From CAVTQY01 sp963736975 (GTDB lineage Bacteria > Pseudomonadota > Alphaproteobacteria > Acetobacterales > Acetobacteraceae): a DNA stretch of 64,000 nucleotides. Under the pieces are notes generated by a model that saw nothing but the letters and a program-made list of their open reading frames with translations, was not told the origin of the DNA and did no database searches. Location: assembly GCA_963736975.1 (NCBI GenBank), contig CAVTQY010000002.1, positions 558,001 to 622,000 on the forward strand, read 5' to 3'. Below, piece after piece: positions 27,055-34,436 of this stretch; position 1 is the stretch's first letter; every line of letters starts with the position of its first letter. Both the position numbers and the translations under genes were made by a program.

Positions 27055-27354
27055 TCAATGCCCGAGCTGGACGACGATGGGGGCACTGCCGTCGCGATTG
27101 GCTGCGTGCTCCTCGTGATGCGCGGCGTGCCAATTCTGCCGCGCCGCGGCCTGATCCTGGGCCGCCGCCGCATAGTTGCCCATCGCGGCATTGGCGCGCG
27201 CGGCATTCATCTCTTGCCGCCCTGTCGCACGCTCCTGGTCGGCTTGGTATTGATGGCTCGCGGCATCGTTGCCGGGTGTCGTGACGATGACCTGCGCCAT
27301 TGCGGGGGTGGCGGCGAGCAACGCTCCTATGGCGACGAGGCTGCTGATGCGCAT
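27055..27354 (-). CDS. Small secreted Ala/Asn/Gln-rich protein
   Basis: A 99-residue protein with a signal peptide (M-R-I-S-S-L-V-A-I-G-A-L-L-A-A-T-P-A-M-A-Q) and a mature part rich in Ala, Asn, Gln and His (A-R-A-N-A-A-M-G-N-Y, N-W-H-A-A-H-H-E-E-H). No catalytic motif; function unknown. ATG 27354 is chosen because it begins the signal peptide. The 390 bases between it and the HEPN gene show no gene, repeat or RNA that I recognise. Confidence 0.6.
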   Translation of the reverse strand: MRISSLVAIGALLAATPAMAQVIVTTPGNDAASHQYQADQERATGRQEMNAARANAAMGNYAAAAQDQAAARQNWHAAHHEEHAANRDGSAPIVVQLGH

Positions 27355-27744
27355 GGTGTAGCGCCTTTCCTGGTTTCCAAAGTTGGAAACGCGGAGGTTG
27401 TGGGCGGTTTTTGCCGGCCGGGTGTTCGGATCGTGGCAGATCGGGGCGGTCGCGTTCTTGTGTCTATGCGCTTCCTGCCGCCGCATGTCTCGGTGGCGCG
27501 CTGTTGATCGAAACGAAAGCCGGCAGCGGCGTTCACGAATGGAGTTCACCGCCGCACGACATGCCGTCACATGGACATGGAACAACTGCGCGAGCGCGCG
27601 AGCCACTTGCGGCAAATCACAGCTCAGATCACAGACGATTCCGTGCGGTCTGCTGGGCATTCGACCTGGCACGGAAATACGATGATGAGGCCGACGCGAA
27701 TTGAACGCGCCGGGGCCGGACAGCGGAGGGAGAAGCTAAGGCGA

Positions 27745-28329
27745 CTACCCCATCTGTCGGAACCAGTCCTTCAGGCTAAGCTGTAGGCGACCGACCTCGT
27801 CTTCCGCCAAGGGGCAGCAGTGCGCGATAGGTGCACGCAGACTATTAAGCGATGACAGGACCCGGGATACTGCCTTAAGATCGCGGAACGTGTCCCCGAA
27901 AATTTTGGCATTAGCGCTTATGATTTGGCCAAGTTCCCCAAAAGTAGTAAAGTCGATGATCTTGTCGGATCGTGGTGTCATCCCTGTCTCGGACTCGCGC
28001 CGGCGGTTTTCTTCCGCGTTTTTCCTGATCTGCTCGGGAACAGATTTCTCCCACCATTCTGTTCCGACCTCCTCTTTAAGCCGATCAGCGATGAGCTGCC
28101 GAATGGAGGTCTCAAGGCAGTAAAAAATCTCGTAGTGCTGCGCCATACCCTCCGCCTCACGGCGGACGTGCTCGGGGAACTGAGGGTAGAACTCCTCATC
28201 CTTGTCCTCGCGCAGAGGAGCCTGAATTAGCGGTATACCAAGCTGCTTTTCTGTCCTTCTGATAGCAGCCTCGATCGACAGATTGTTTAGGCCGAAAAGC
28301 TTAACCTGGTCACCAGCTTTCATGGTCAT
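27745..28329 (-). CDS. Swt1-type HEPN domain protein (putative RNase effector)
   Basis: A 194-residue protein. The C-terminal half resembles the Swt1 HEPN domain: a first helix H-Y-E-I-F-Y-C-L-E-T-S-I-R-Q-L-I, and the HEPN signature R-x4-H as R165 to H170 in L-R-A-P-I-A-H-C, followed by P-L-A-E-D-E-V. In HEPN ribonucleases this Arg and His form the active site. The first 55 residues are unrecognised. Its ATG overlaps the stop of the upstream DUF5343-like gene (ATGA), indicating one translationally coupled unit. Composition is clearly AT-richer than flanking genes. Role as a toxin or defence effector is inference. Confidence 0.65.
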   Translation of the reverse strand: MTMKAGDQVKLFGLNNLSIEAAIRRTEKQLGIPLIQAPLREDKDEEFYPQFPEHVRREAEGMAQHYEIFYCLETSIRQLIADRLKEEVGTEWWEKSVPEQIRKNAEENRRRESETGMTPRSDKIIDFTTFGELGQIISANAKIFGDTFRDLKAVSRVLSSLNSLRAPIAHCCPLAEDEVGRLQLSLKDWFRQMG

Positions 28330-28976
28330 TTCGACAACAGGTGCTCTTTTAATGCTTTGAATATAGCATTGAACACTTCAGGGTCAGGACTCGGAGGTAA
28401 ATTCAAATTTATCGTGTACGACAGGTTCATGCTGACCTCTTGGTCGGTGCGCCTTGGTCCGTTGTCAGTTGGTACCAAAGACGTTGATTCCGCAGAAGGG
28501 GTAGGAATTTCCAGCCTGTCAGGGACGGGGGCGGCGCCCACTCCCGTAGTCTCGTTAACTTCCCCGGCAACCTTTAGCGCTTGGAAGGTGTTGACTATTG
28601 CTGAGGCGATTTGGTTGTCTTGGTCAAGACCGGTGAGCTCTACCACTAGATTGCGGAGTTTATCTTTGGGCAACAGGTGAGCGTATTCGCTCCGAGCATA
28701 AAGATCACTATAAGCAGTCTTTAATCCTTCAAGCATAGCAGACGCTCGTTCGAAAGGGTTGCGAAAACGTGCGTACAGCTGTGTTGGTGTGCCATCTGTC
28801 TGTAGGAAATTTAGGCGCTTCAAGAGCGGTATCACCGGTCGCGCGCTACCGCTGCTGTAGCCAAGCACATTCGCTAAATAATCTGTGGTAAACCGATCTG
28901 GTTTCTGCGCGTGACAGATTTTGGTGAAGACCTTCGCGATTAAGCCGGTTGAATTCATGTACGGCGGATTTGCCAT
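28326..28976 (-). CDS. DUF5343-like protein, partner of the HEPN protein
   Basis: A 216-residue protein. Residues 1 to about 150 look like the DUF5343 fold (P-P-Y-M-N-S-T-G, then a winged-helix-like L-G-Y-S-S-G-S-A-R-P-V-I-P-L-L-K-R-L-N-F-L and R-F-R-N-P). A Pro/Ser/Thr-rich linker (about 150-180) leads to a short C-terminal segment, N-L-S-Y-T-I-N-L-N-L-P. DUF5343 has no proven function; a DNA-binding or sensor role controlling the downstream HEPN protein is a reasonable guess. AT-rich relative to neighbours. 106 bases separate it from nrdA upstream. Confidence 0.65.
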   Translation of the reverse strand: MANPPYMNSTGLIAKVFTKICHAQKPDRFTTDYLANVLGYSSGSARPVIPLLKRLNFLQTDGTPTQLYARFRNPFERASAMLEGLKTAYSDLYARSEYAHLLPKDKLRNLVVELTGLDQDNQIASAIVNTFQALKVAGEVNETTGVGAAPVPDRLEIPTPSAESTSLVPTDNGPRRTDQEVSMNLSYTINLNLPPSPDPEVFNAIFKALKEHLLSK

Positions 28977-29082
28977 AAGGAACTCTCAGTCTAAATTGCG
29001 GCAACTGCTGTAGGTAGGGGGCATTCCACCGAACTCTTTCCGGAGGTGGCCCAGCTTTTAATCGGAATTTATCGAGGTCGGG

Positions 29083-30951
29083 CTACTGACACGCCAAACA
29101 TTCCTCATAATCCGTCGTGCCCGCGCGCGCCGCGGCGGCAACTAACGGCAGCGGACCCATCCCGTCATTCGCGACCACAGCGGCCGGCACGAATTCCACG
29201 GGCCGCACCGGCTTCTCGCTCACATTGTCCGCCCGCTGGATCGACATGCTTCGGCAGTAGTACAGCGACTTCACCCCGCGCTTCCACGCCATCAGATGGA
29301 TCTGATGCAGATCGCGCTTATGCACATTGGCCGGCAGGAACAGGTTGATCGATTGGCTCTGGCAGATGAACGGCGCGCGGTCGGCGGCGTGTTCCACCAC
29401 CCAGCGCTGATCCAGCTCGAAAGCGGTCTTGAACACCGCCTTCTCCTGCTCGGAAAGAAAATCCAGATGCTGCACGCTGCCGTTGCTCAGCGTGATCGAG
29501 GACCACACGTCGTCATTATCGAATCCCTTCTCCGCCAACAGTTGCTGCAGATGCCGGTTGCGCACCGCAAAGCTGCCAGACAACGTCTTCTGCAGAAACA
29601 CATTGGCGGCAATGGGCTCGATCCCCGGGCTCGCATTTCCGGCGATGATGGAGATCGAAGCGGTCGGCGCGATCGAAAGCTTATGCGAAAACCGCTCCGT
29701 CACGCCGTACTCGGCGGCATCCGGACAGGCGCCGCGTTCCTCGGCCAGCACACGCGACGCCTCGTCCGCCTGCGCGCGGATATGGCGGAACATCCGCTTG
29801 TTCCAGACTTTCGCGATCACGCCCTCGAACGGCACATTCTGTGATTGCAGGAAGGAGTGGAAGCCCATCACCCCCAAACCCACCGACCGCTCGCGCATCG
29901 CCGAATAGCGCGCGCGCTCCATCCCGGGCGGTGCGCGGTCGATGAAATCCTGCAGCACGTTATCGAGGAAGCGCATTGCGTCCTCGATAAAGGTCGGGTG
30001 GTCGTGCCACTCGAACCAGCTTTCCAGATTGAGCGATGCCAGGCAGCAGACCGCGGTGCGTTCCACCCCGTGCTGGTCGCGGCCGGTGGGCAGGGTGATC
30101 TCGCTGCAAAGGTTGGAGGTCTTCACCTCCAGTCCGGCGAGTTTATGGTGCTGTGGGCGGGCGTTGTTCACATGATCGGAGAAGATCAGGTAGGGCTCGC
30201 CGGTCTCGATGCGGGCGGTGAGGATGCGGACCCACAAGGCGCGCGCCGAGATCGAGCGCACCACCGAGCCGTCGCGCGGCGAGGTCAACGGCCAGGCCTC
30301 ATCGGCTTCCACCGCCCGCATGAAGCCGTCGGGGATCAGGATGCCGTGGTGCAGGTTCAGTGCCTTGCGATTCGGGTCGCCGCCGGTGGGGCGGCGCATT
30401 TCGACGAACTCCTCGATCTCGGGGTGAGTCACCGGCAGATAGACGGCAGCGGAGCCGCGGCGCAGCGAGCCCTGGGAGATCGCCAGGGTCAGGCTGTCCA
30501 TCACGCGGATGAAGGGGATGACGCCGGATGTCTTGCCGACCGCGCCCACCCGCTCGCCGATCGAGCGCAGATTGCCCCAATAGCTGCCGATGCCGCCGCC
30601 CTTGGAGGCGAGCCAGACATTCTCATTCCACAGGCCCACGATGCCTTCCAGGCTGTCGGAGGCTTCGTTGAGGAAGCAGGAGATCGGCAGGCCGCGGTTG
30701 GTGCCGCCGTTGGACAGCACCGGCGTGGCCGGCATCAGCCACATCTTGCTGATGTAGTCGTAGAGGCGCTGGGCGTGGGCCGGGTCGTCGCCGTAGTAGG
30801 AGGCGACTCGGGCGAAAAGATCCTGGTAGTCCTCACCCGGCATCAGGTAGCGGTCGCTGAGGGTGGCGCGGCCAAAATCGGTCAGCAATGCGTCGCGCGA
30901 CCGGTCCACGCGGACGAGGTGGCGCCCACGCATTTGCACTGCATCGAGCAC
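29083..30951 (-). CDS. nrdA: Ribonucleoside-diphosphate reductase alpha subunit (class I)
   Basis: A 622-residue catalytic subunit that makes deoxyribonucleotides. Visible are the substrate-site cysteines in P-I-S-C-F-L-N-E and S-N-L-C-S-E-I, M-P-A-T-P-V-L-S-N-G-G near the N-terminus, and a C-terminal redox pair E-C-L-A-C-Q. The ATP-cone regulatory domain seems absent, as the protein starts close to the core. GTG 30951 is preferred because upstream in-frame sequence has no family character. No nrdB gene lies beside it; the downstream slot is occupied by the DUF5343/HEPN pair. Confidence 0.88.
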   Translation of the reverse strand: MLDAVQMRGRHLVRVDRSRDALLTDFGRATLSDRYLMPGEDYQDLFARVASYYGDDPAHAQRLYDYISKMWLMPATPVLSNGGTNRGLPISCFLNEASDSLEGIVGLWNENVWLASKGGGIGSYWGNLRSIGERVGAVGKTSGVIPFIRVMDSLTLAISQGSLRRGSAAVYLPVTHPEIEEFVEMRRPTGGDPNRKALNLHHGILIPDGFMRAVEADEAWPLTSPRDGSVVRSISARALWVRILTARIETGEPYLIFSDHVNNARPQHHKLAGLEVKTSNLCSEITLPTGRDQHGVERTAVCCLASLNLESWFEWHDHPTFIEDAMRFLDNVLQDFIDRAPPGMERARYSAMRERSVGLGVMGFHSFLQSQNVPFEGVIAKVWNKRMFRHIRAQADEASRVLAEERGACPDAAEYGVTERFSHKLSIAPTASISIIAGNASPGIEPIAANVFLQKTLSGSFAVRNRHLQQLLAEKGFDNDDVWSSITLSNGSVQHLDFLSEQEKAVFKTAFELDQRWVVEHAADRAPFICQSQSINLFLPANVHKRDLHQIHLMAWKRGVKSLYYCRSMSIQRADNVSEKPVRPVEFVPAAVVANDGMGPLPLVAAAARAGTTDYEECLACQ

Positions 30952-31011
30952 GTCGGGTTCTCCTGGATTCGTACCGTGGGGTATTTTCGGAGTTTGAGGC
31001 GAGGTCGCGTC

Positions 31012-31027
31012 AAACAATATATGGCAT
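31012..31027. promoter_or_regulatory. Possible NrdR box upstream of nrdA
   Basis: The 16 bases aaaCAATATATGGcat match the NrdR consensus acaCwAtATaTwGtgt at most core positions. They lie about 61-76 bases upstream of the proposed nrdA start, where a repressor site is expected. NrdR normally binds two boxes; I could not find a second with the usual spacing. Confidence 0.45.
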
Positions 31028-31268
31028 CCGTTGACGGAGGTGAACCCAAGATGCGGGATAGCTGTTGCGATCGGGCCACGAGGGACGAGTTCTCGTTCCT
31101 GACTTGTTCGCGACTTGTGATAGCGCAGCACCAGGGCGGGCTGTCGCTTTGGATTCCCACTTGCTTGTGAGCGGCAGCCGTGAAAGCGCCACGATTCGGG
31201 CCGCTGCCGGCCACGAAACCGACCCTTCTAGGGGGCGTTTCCTTGTCGCAATAGAGGAGTTGCCGATC

Positions 31269-31430
31269 ATGCGCGTTTCCTGGCTTGTCGTACCCGCCGC
31301 CCTGCTTGGACTGACCGCTTGCGTGAATACGACTCAGCCGCAGCCCCCCGCTGCGACTGTGGTGACGCCCGCGCCTGCCCCGGCCGTGGTGGCGCCGGCG
31401 GCGCCTGGGACGACCGTCATCACCCCGTAG
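31269..31430 (+). CDS. Small lipoprotein, unknown function
   Basis: A 53-residue protein with a lipoprotein signal (M-R-V-S-W-L-V-V-P-A-A-L-L-G-L-T-A-C) and a short Pro/Ala/Val/Thr-rich tail. It would be lipid-anchored at Cys18. A GAGGAG site lies 8-13 bases before the ATG. It is followed at once by two hairpins. Confidence 0.6.
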   Translation: MRVSWLVVPAALLGLTACVNTTQPQPPAATVVTPAPAPAVVAPAAPGTTVITP

Positions 31431-31440
31431 ATCAGAGGGG

Positions 31441-31496
31441 CTCCAAGGGCGACTACCCTTGGTGGAGGGCCGGGGGGCAAAACCCCTGGCCTTTTT
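31441..31496 (+). terminator. Double hairpin ending in a T-run
   Basis: First stem: CTCCAAGGG / CCCTTGG-T-GGAG (31441-31466). Second: GGCCGGGG / CCCC-T-GGCC (31468-31491) followed by TTTTT (31492-31496). The second is a classic intrinsic terminator for the plus-strand lipoprotein gene. It touches the 3' end of the convergent radical SAM gene. Confidence 0.75.
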
Positions 31497-32451
31497 ATTG
31501 CCTGCTACACGCGGCGCCGCCGAGCACGCAGAAGCTGGCGCAGTGGGGATGGTTGAGAGCGACGGGCCGCGAAGCCTCGGTGAGCGTGAGACCTAATTCG
31601 AAGCGCTGATCGTAGGCGAGCAGGGTGCAGGCCAGGACCGCAGGTTGCTCGGCGTTCTTTCTTTTCACGACCATGCGCGAGGTTGCGCACATCACGCTGT
31701 CTGGTGTTTTCCCGAGGATTTGCCAGCATGCTTCGGTGATTTCCGGCACATCGCGGCTCGCGTCCATTTCGGGGAACAGCATCAGACGCACCGGGTCGAA
31801 GGCGTCCACTGGGACGTCGAGTTCGCCAAACAGCTGCGCGAAGCCGGCGCGGATCGAGTCTTCGGTTTCCGGGACGAAGCGCCGGCCGGCGACGTCGACG
31901 TTGAACCCGTTGCGGGCGAGCCAGACGAGCCCGTCGATCGCCGGCTTCCAGGCGCGCCGGCCGCGCTCGGTTTCATGGACCGCTTCCGCGTAATGATCGA
32001 TGGAGACACGGATGGTGAGGCGGGGGCCGTAGGTGTTGTTTAGAGCCATCAGCGCCTCGCGCAGTTTGTGCATCGGCTTCATGGCGTTGGTAAGGACGAT
32101 GCACTGAAAGCCGCGAGCCAGCACTTCATTCAACATGCCGATGATATCGGGGTTCATGAACGGCTCGCCGCCGGTGAAGCCGATCAGGCGTGTCGACAGT
32201 TTCTCGCGCGCGATTTCGTCGAGATAGGTGCGGACGTCGTCCAGGCTGAGATAAACGAGGTGGTCGTTGCGCGGCGATGATTCTATGTAGCAGTTGCGGC
32301 AGGTGAGGTTGCAAAGTGTTCCCGTATTGAACCATAGCGTCTCGAGCGCGCGAAGCGGGACATGCGCGCGCGGTGCTCCGGTGCTTGTCGTATCCGGGTC
32401 GCGGAATTTGCGGGGATCGAGCGTGCGCGCGGTTGGCGCTGCGGCGTCCAT
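31495..32451 (-). CDS. Radical SAM protein
   Basis: A 318-residue enzyme with the SAM-cluster motif C-N-L-T-C-R-N-C (CxxxCxxC) near residue 50, and G-F-T-G-G-E-P-F. The C-terminal region has further cysteines (C-A-T-S, A-C-T-L, H-C-A-S-F-C, G-A-A-C) that may hold an auxiliary Fe-S cluster, as in SPASM-like proteins. The substrate is unknown; no small precursor peptide is visible next to it. It starts directly after the enoyl-CoA hydratase stop, suggesting one transcript. Confidence 0.8.
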   Translation of the reverse strand: MDAAAPTARTLDPRKFRDPDTTSTGAPRAHVPLRALETLWFNTGTLCNLTCRNCYIESSPRNDHLVYLSLDDVRTYLDEIAREKLSTRLIGFTGGEPFMNPDIIGMLNEVLARGFQCIVLTNAMKPMHKLREALMALNNTYGPRLTIRVSIDHYAEAVHETERGRRAWKPAIDGLVWLARNGFNVDVAGRRFVPETEDSIRAGFAQLFGELDVPVDAFDPVRLMLFPEMDASRDVPEITEACWQILGKTPDSVMCATSRMVVKRKNAEQPAVLACTLLAYDQRFELGLTLTEASRPVALNHPHCASFCVLGGAACSRQ

Positions 32452-33237
32452 TCAGCGGCCCCGGAAGACCGGCGGGCGCTTTTCCAGGAAGGAACGGGTG
32501 GCCTCCAGGTAGTCCTCGCTTTCGGCAGCGGCCTTTTGCGCGGCGGCGATTTCGGCGTGGCGGGCGCTTGCCTCGCCCCGGGCCAGTGCTTCGAGGGTGA
32601 TTTTGGAGCCGTGTTGGGAGAGCGGCGCGCGCTCCGCGAGGTCGCGGGCCAGGGCGAGCGCACCGAAGAGCGCGCCAGTTTCGCTGAATTCGTCTAGCAG
32701 CCCCATCTCGCGGCAGCGCGGCGCGGGGAACACGCTGCCCGAGTAGAGCACGAGCTTGGCCCTCGGCAGGCCGACGGTGCGCAGCAGCAGCTCGGTGTCG
32801 AGCACGCTGTAAACAATGCCGCGTCTTGCCGCGGGGATTCCCATGTGTGTCGTCGCGTCGCCGACGCGGAGGTCGCAGGCCAACGCGATGCCGCAGCCGC
32901 CGCCGACGCAATAGCCGTGCGCGGCGGCGATGGTGGGCTGCGGCAGGTCGCGGATTGCCAGCGTCGCCCGGTGACCTGCTTCGTTGTAGGCCTTGGCCGC
33001 ATCAGGGCTGGAGCGCATTGCCGGGAACTCGGCGATATCGGCGCCGGCGGAGAAGTGCCCGCCCGCACCGGTCAGGATCACGGCGCGCACGTCCGGACGG
33101 GCGGCGAAATCGCCGAACAGCTCGCCCAGGCGCTGCCACATAGCGAAGCTGATGGCATTGCGTTTTGCCGGGCGGTTCAGGGTGACGACGACGATACCTG
33201 TCGCGTCCTGATCGACCAGGATATCGTCCTCGGCCAT
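32452..33237 (-). CDS. Enoyl-CoA hydratase/isomerase family protein
   Basis: A 261-residue crotonase-fold protein. The oxyanion-hole segments G-G-H-F-S-A-G-A-D-I-A-E-F and Y-C-V-G-G-G-C-G-I-A-L-A-C-D are clear. ATG 33237 starts the family N-terminus; the longer open frame upstream runs antisense to the CoA-transferase and is ignored. Divergent from the CoA-transferase gene (33310), which suggests a shared acyl-CoA catabolic locus. Confidence 0.88.
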   Translation of the reverse strand: MAEDDILVDQDATGIVVVTLNRPAKRNAISFAMWQRLGELFGDFAARPDVRAVILTGAGGHFSAGADIAEFPAMRSSPDAAKAYNEAGHRATLAIRDLPQPTIAAAHGYCVGGGCGIALACDLRVGDATTHMGIPAARRGIVYSVLDTELLLRTVGLPRAKLVLYSGSVFPAPRCREMGLLDEFSETGALFGALALARDLAERAPLSQHGSKITLEALARGEASARHAEIAAAQKAAAESEDYLEATRSFLEKRPPVFRGR

Positions 33238-33309
33238 CGCCTTCCCTTTGCGTGTGCGCCGGCACCATGCCATCGGCCGGGGGCAACGCCAACCATTGGA
33301 GCCGAACGC

Positions 33310-34434
33310 ATGTCCGAGACCGGATCGTTGAGCGGGCTTCGCGTGCTCGATCTGACCAGCAATCTGTCGGGCCCATATTGCTGCATGATGCTGGCCGATC
33401 ACGGGGCCGACGTGATCAAGATCGAGGCGCCGGGGGGCGATGCGGCGCGGGCGATGCCGCCTTTCGTCAATGGGGAGAGCGCGCCGTTCATGATCTGGAA
33501 TCGCAACAAGCGGTCGGTGGTAATCGATCTGAAGGCGGACCGCCCGCGGTTCCTGCGGCTGGTCGATACGGCGGATGTGGTGGTGGAGAATTATCGGCCG
33601 GGCGTGCTGGGCCGGCTTGGGATCGGCTGGGATGTTCTCCATGCGCGCAACCCGCGGCTGGTGCTGGGATCGATCTCCGGGTTCGGCCAGACGGGGCCGG
33701 ACGCGAAGCGAGGGGGTTATGACCTGATCGCGCAGGCGATGTCGGGGCTGATGAGCATCAACGGGCCGGAAGACGGGCCGCCGTTCCGCCTGCCGATCGC
33801 CATTTCGGATGTGACGGCCGGGATGTTCCTGGCGTTCGGTGTACTCGCGGCGCTGGAGGCGCGGCATCGCACGGGACGTGGGCAGCATGTCGAAACGTCG
33901 CTGCTGGAAGCGGCGGTCTCGCTTTGCGTGTATGAGGCGGCGCATTACTTCGCCACCGGCACTCGCCCGCCGCGCATCGGCCAGCAACATCGCGGCAGCT
34001 CACCATATCAGGTATTCCAGACAGCGGATGGGTGGATCACGGTGGGCGCGTCGCAGCCGAACCACTTTGCTGCATTCTGTGAGATTGTGGGACTGCCGGA
34101 GCTGGTGGTAGATCAACGTTTTGTTTCGCTGCAGGACAGGGTGGCTAACAACAAGACGCTGGTGGCGCTGCTGCAGGAGAGGTTGCGCGTGCGACCATCG
34201 GGCCATTGGCTGGCGGCGCTGGAGGCGGCTGGGATTCCGGCCGGGCCCGTGCGTTATTTCGATGAGGTGTTCACTGATCCGCACATGCTGTCGCGGGAGA
34301 TGGTGGTGGAGACCGAGCATGATGTGACCGGGCGGTTTCGGACGCTCGGGGTGCCGGTCAAGCTGTCAGAAACGCCGGGCTCGGTGCGCCGTCCTGCACC
34401 GCGGCTGGGCGAGCATACAGGGCAGGTGGAGTAG
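33310..34434 (+). CDS. CaiB/BaiF family (type III) CoA-transferase
   Basis: A 374-residue type III CoA-transferase that moves CoA between carboxylic acids. Recognisable segments: L-S-G-L-R-V-L-D-L-T, G-A-D-V-I-K-I-E-A-P-G-G-D, N-R-N-K-R-S-V-V-I-D-L-K, and S-G-F-G-Q-T-G-P. The catalytic Asp is expected in Y-D-L-I-A-Q-A. The next gene begins 2 bases after its stop, so the two are cotranscribed. Confidence 0.9.
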   Translation: MSETGSLSGLRVLDLTSNLSGPYCCMMLADHGADVIKIEAPGGDAARAMPPFVNGESAPFMIWNRNKRSVVIDLKADRPRFLRLVDTADVVVENYRPGVLGRLGIGWDVLHARNPRLVLGSISGFGQTGPDAKRGGYDLIAQAMSGLMSINGPEDGPPFRLPIAISDVTAGMFLAFGVLAALEARHRTGRGQHVETSLLEAAVSLCVYEAAHYFATGTRPPRIGQQHRGSSPYQVFQTADGWITVGASQPNHFAAFCEIVGLPELVVDQRFVSLQDRVANNKTLVALLQERLRVRPSGHWLAALEAAGIPAGPVRYFDEVFTDPHMLSREMVVETEHDVTGRFRTLGVPVKLSETPGSVRRPAPRLGEHTGQVE

Positions 34435-34436
34435 CC

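Noticed and set aside
29845..31170. Plus-strand frame of 441 codons
   Set aside because: Antisense to nrdA; no recognisable protein features.
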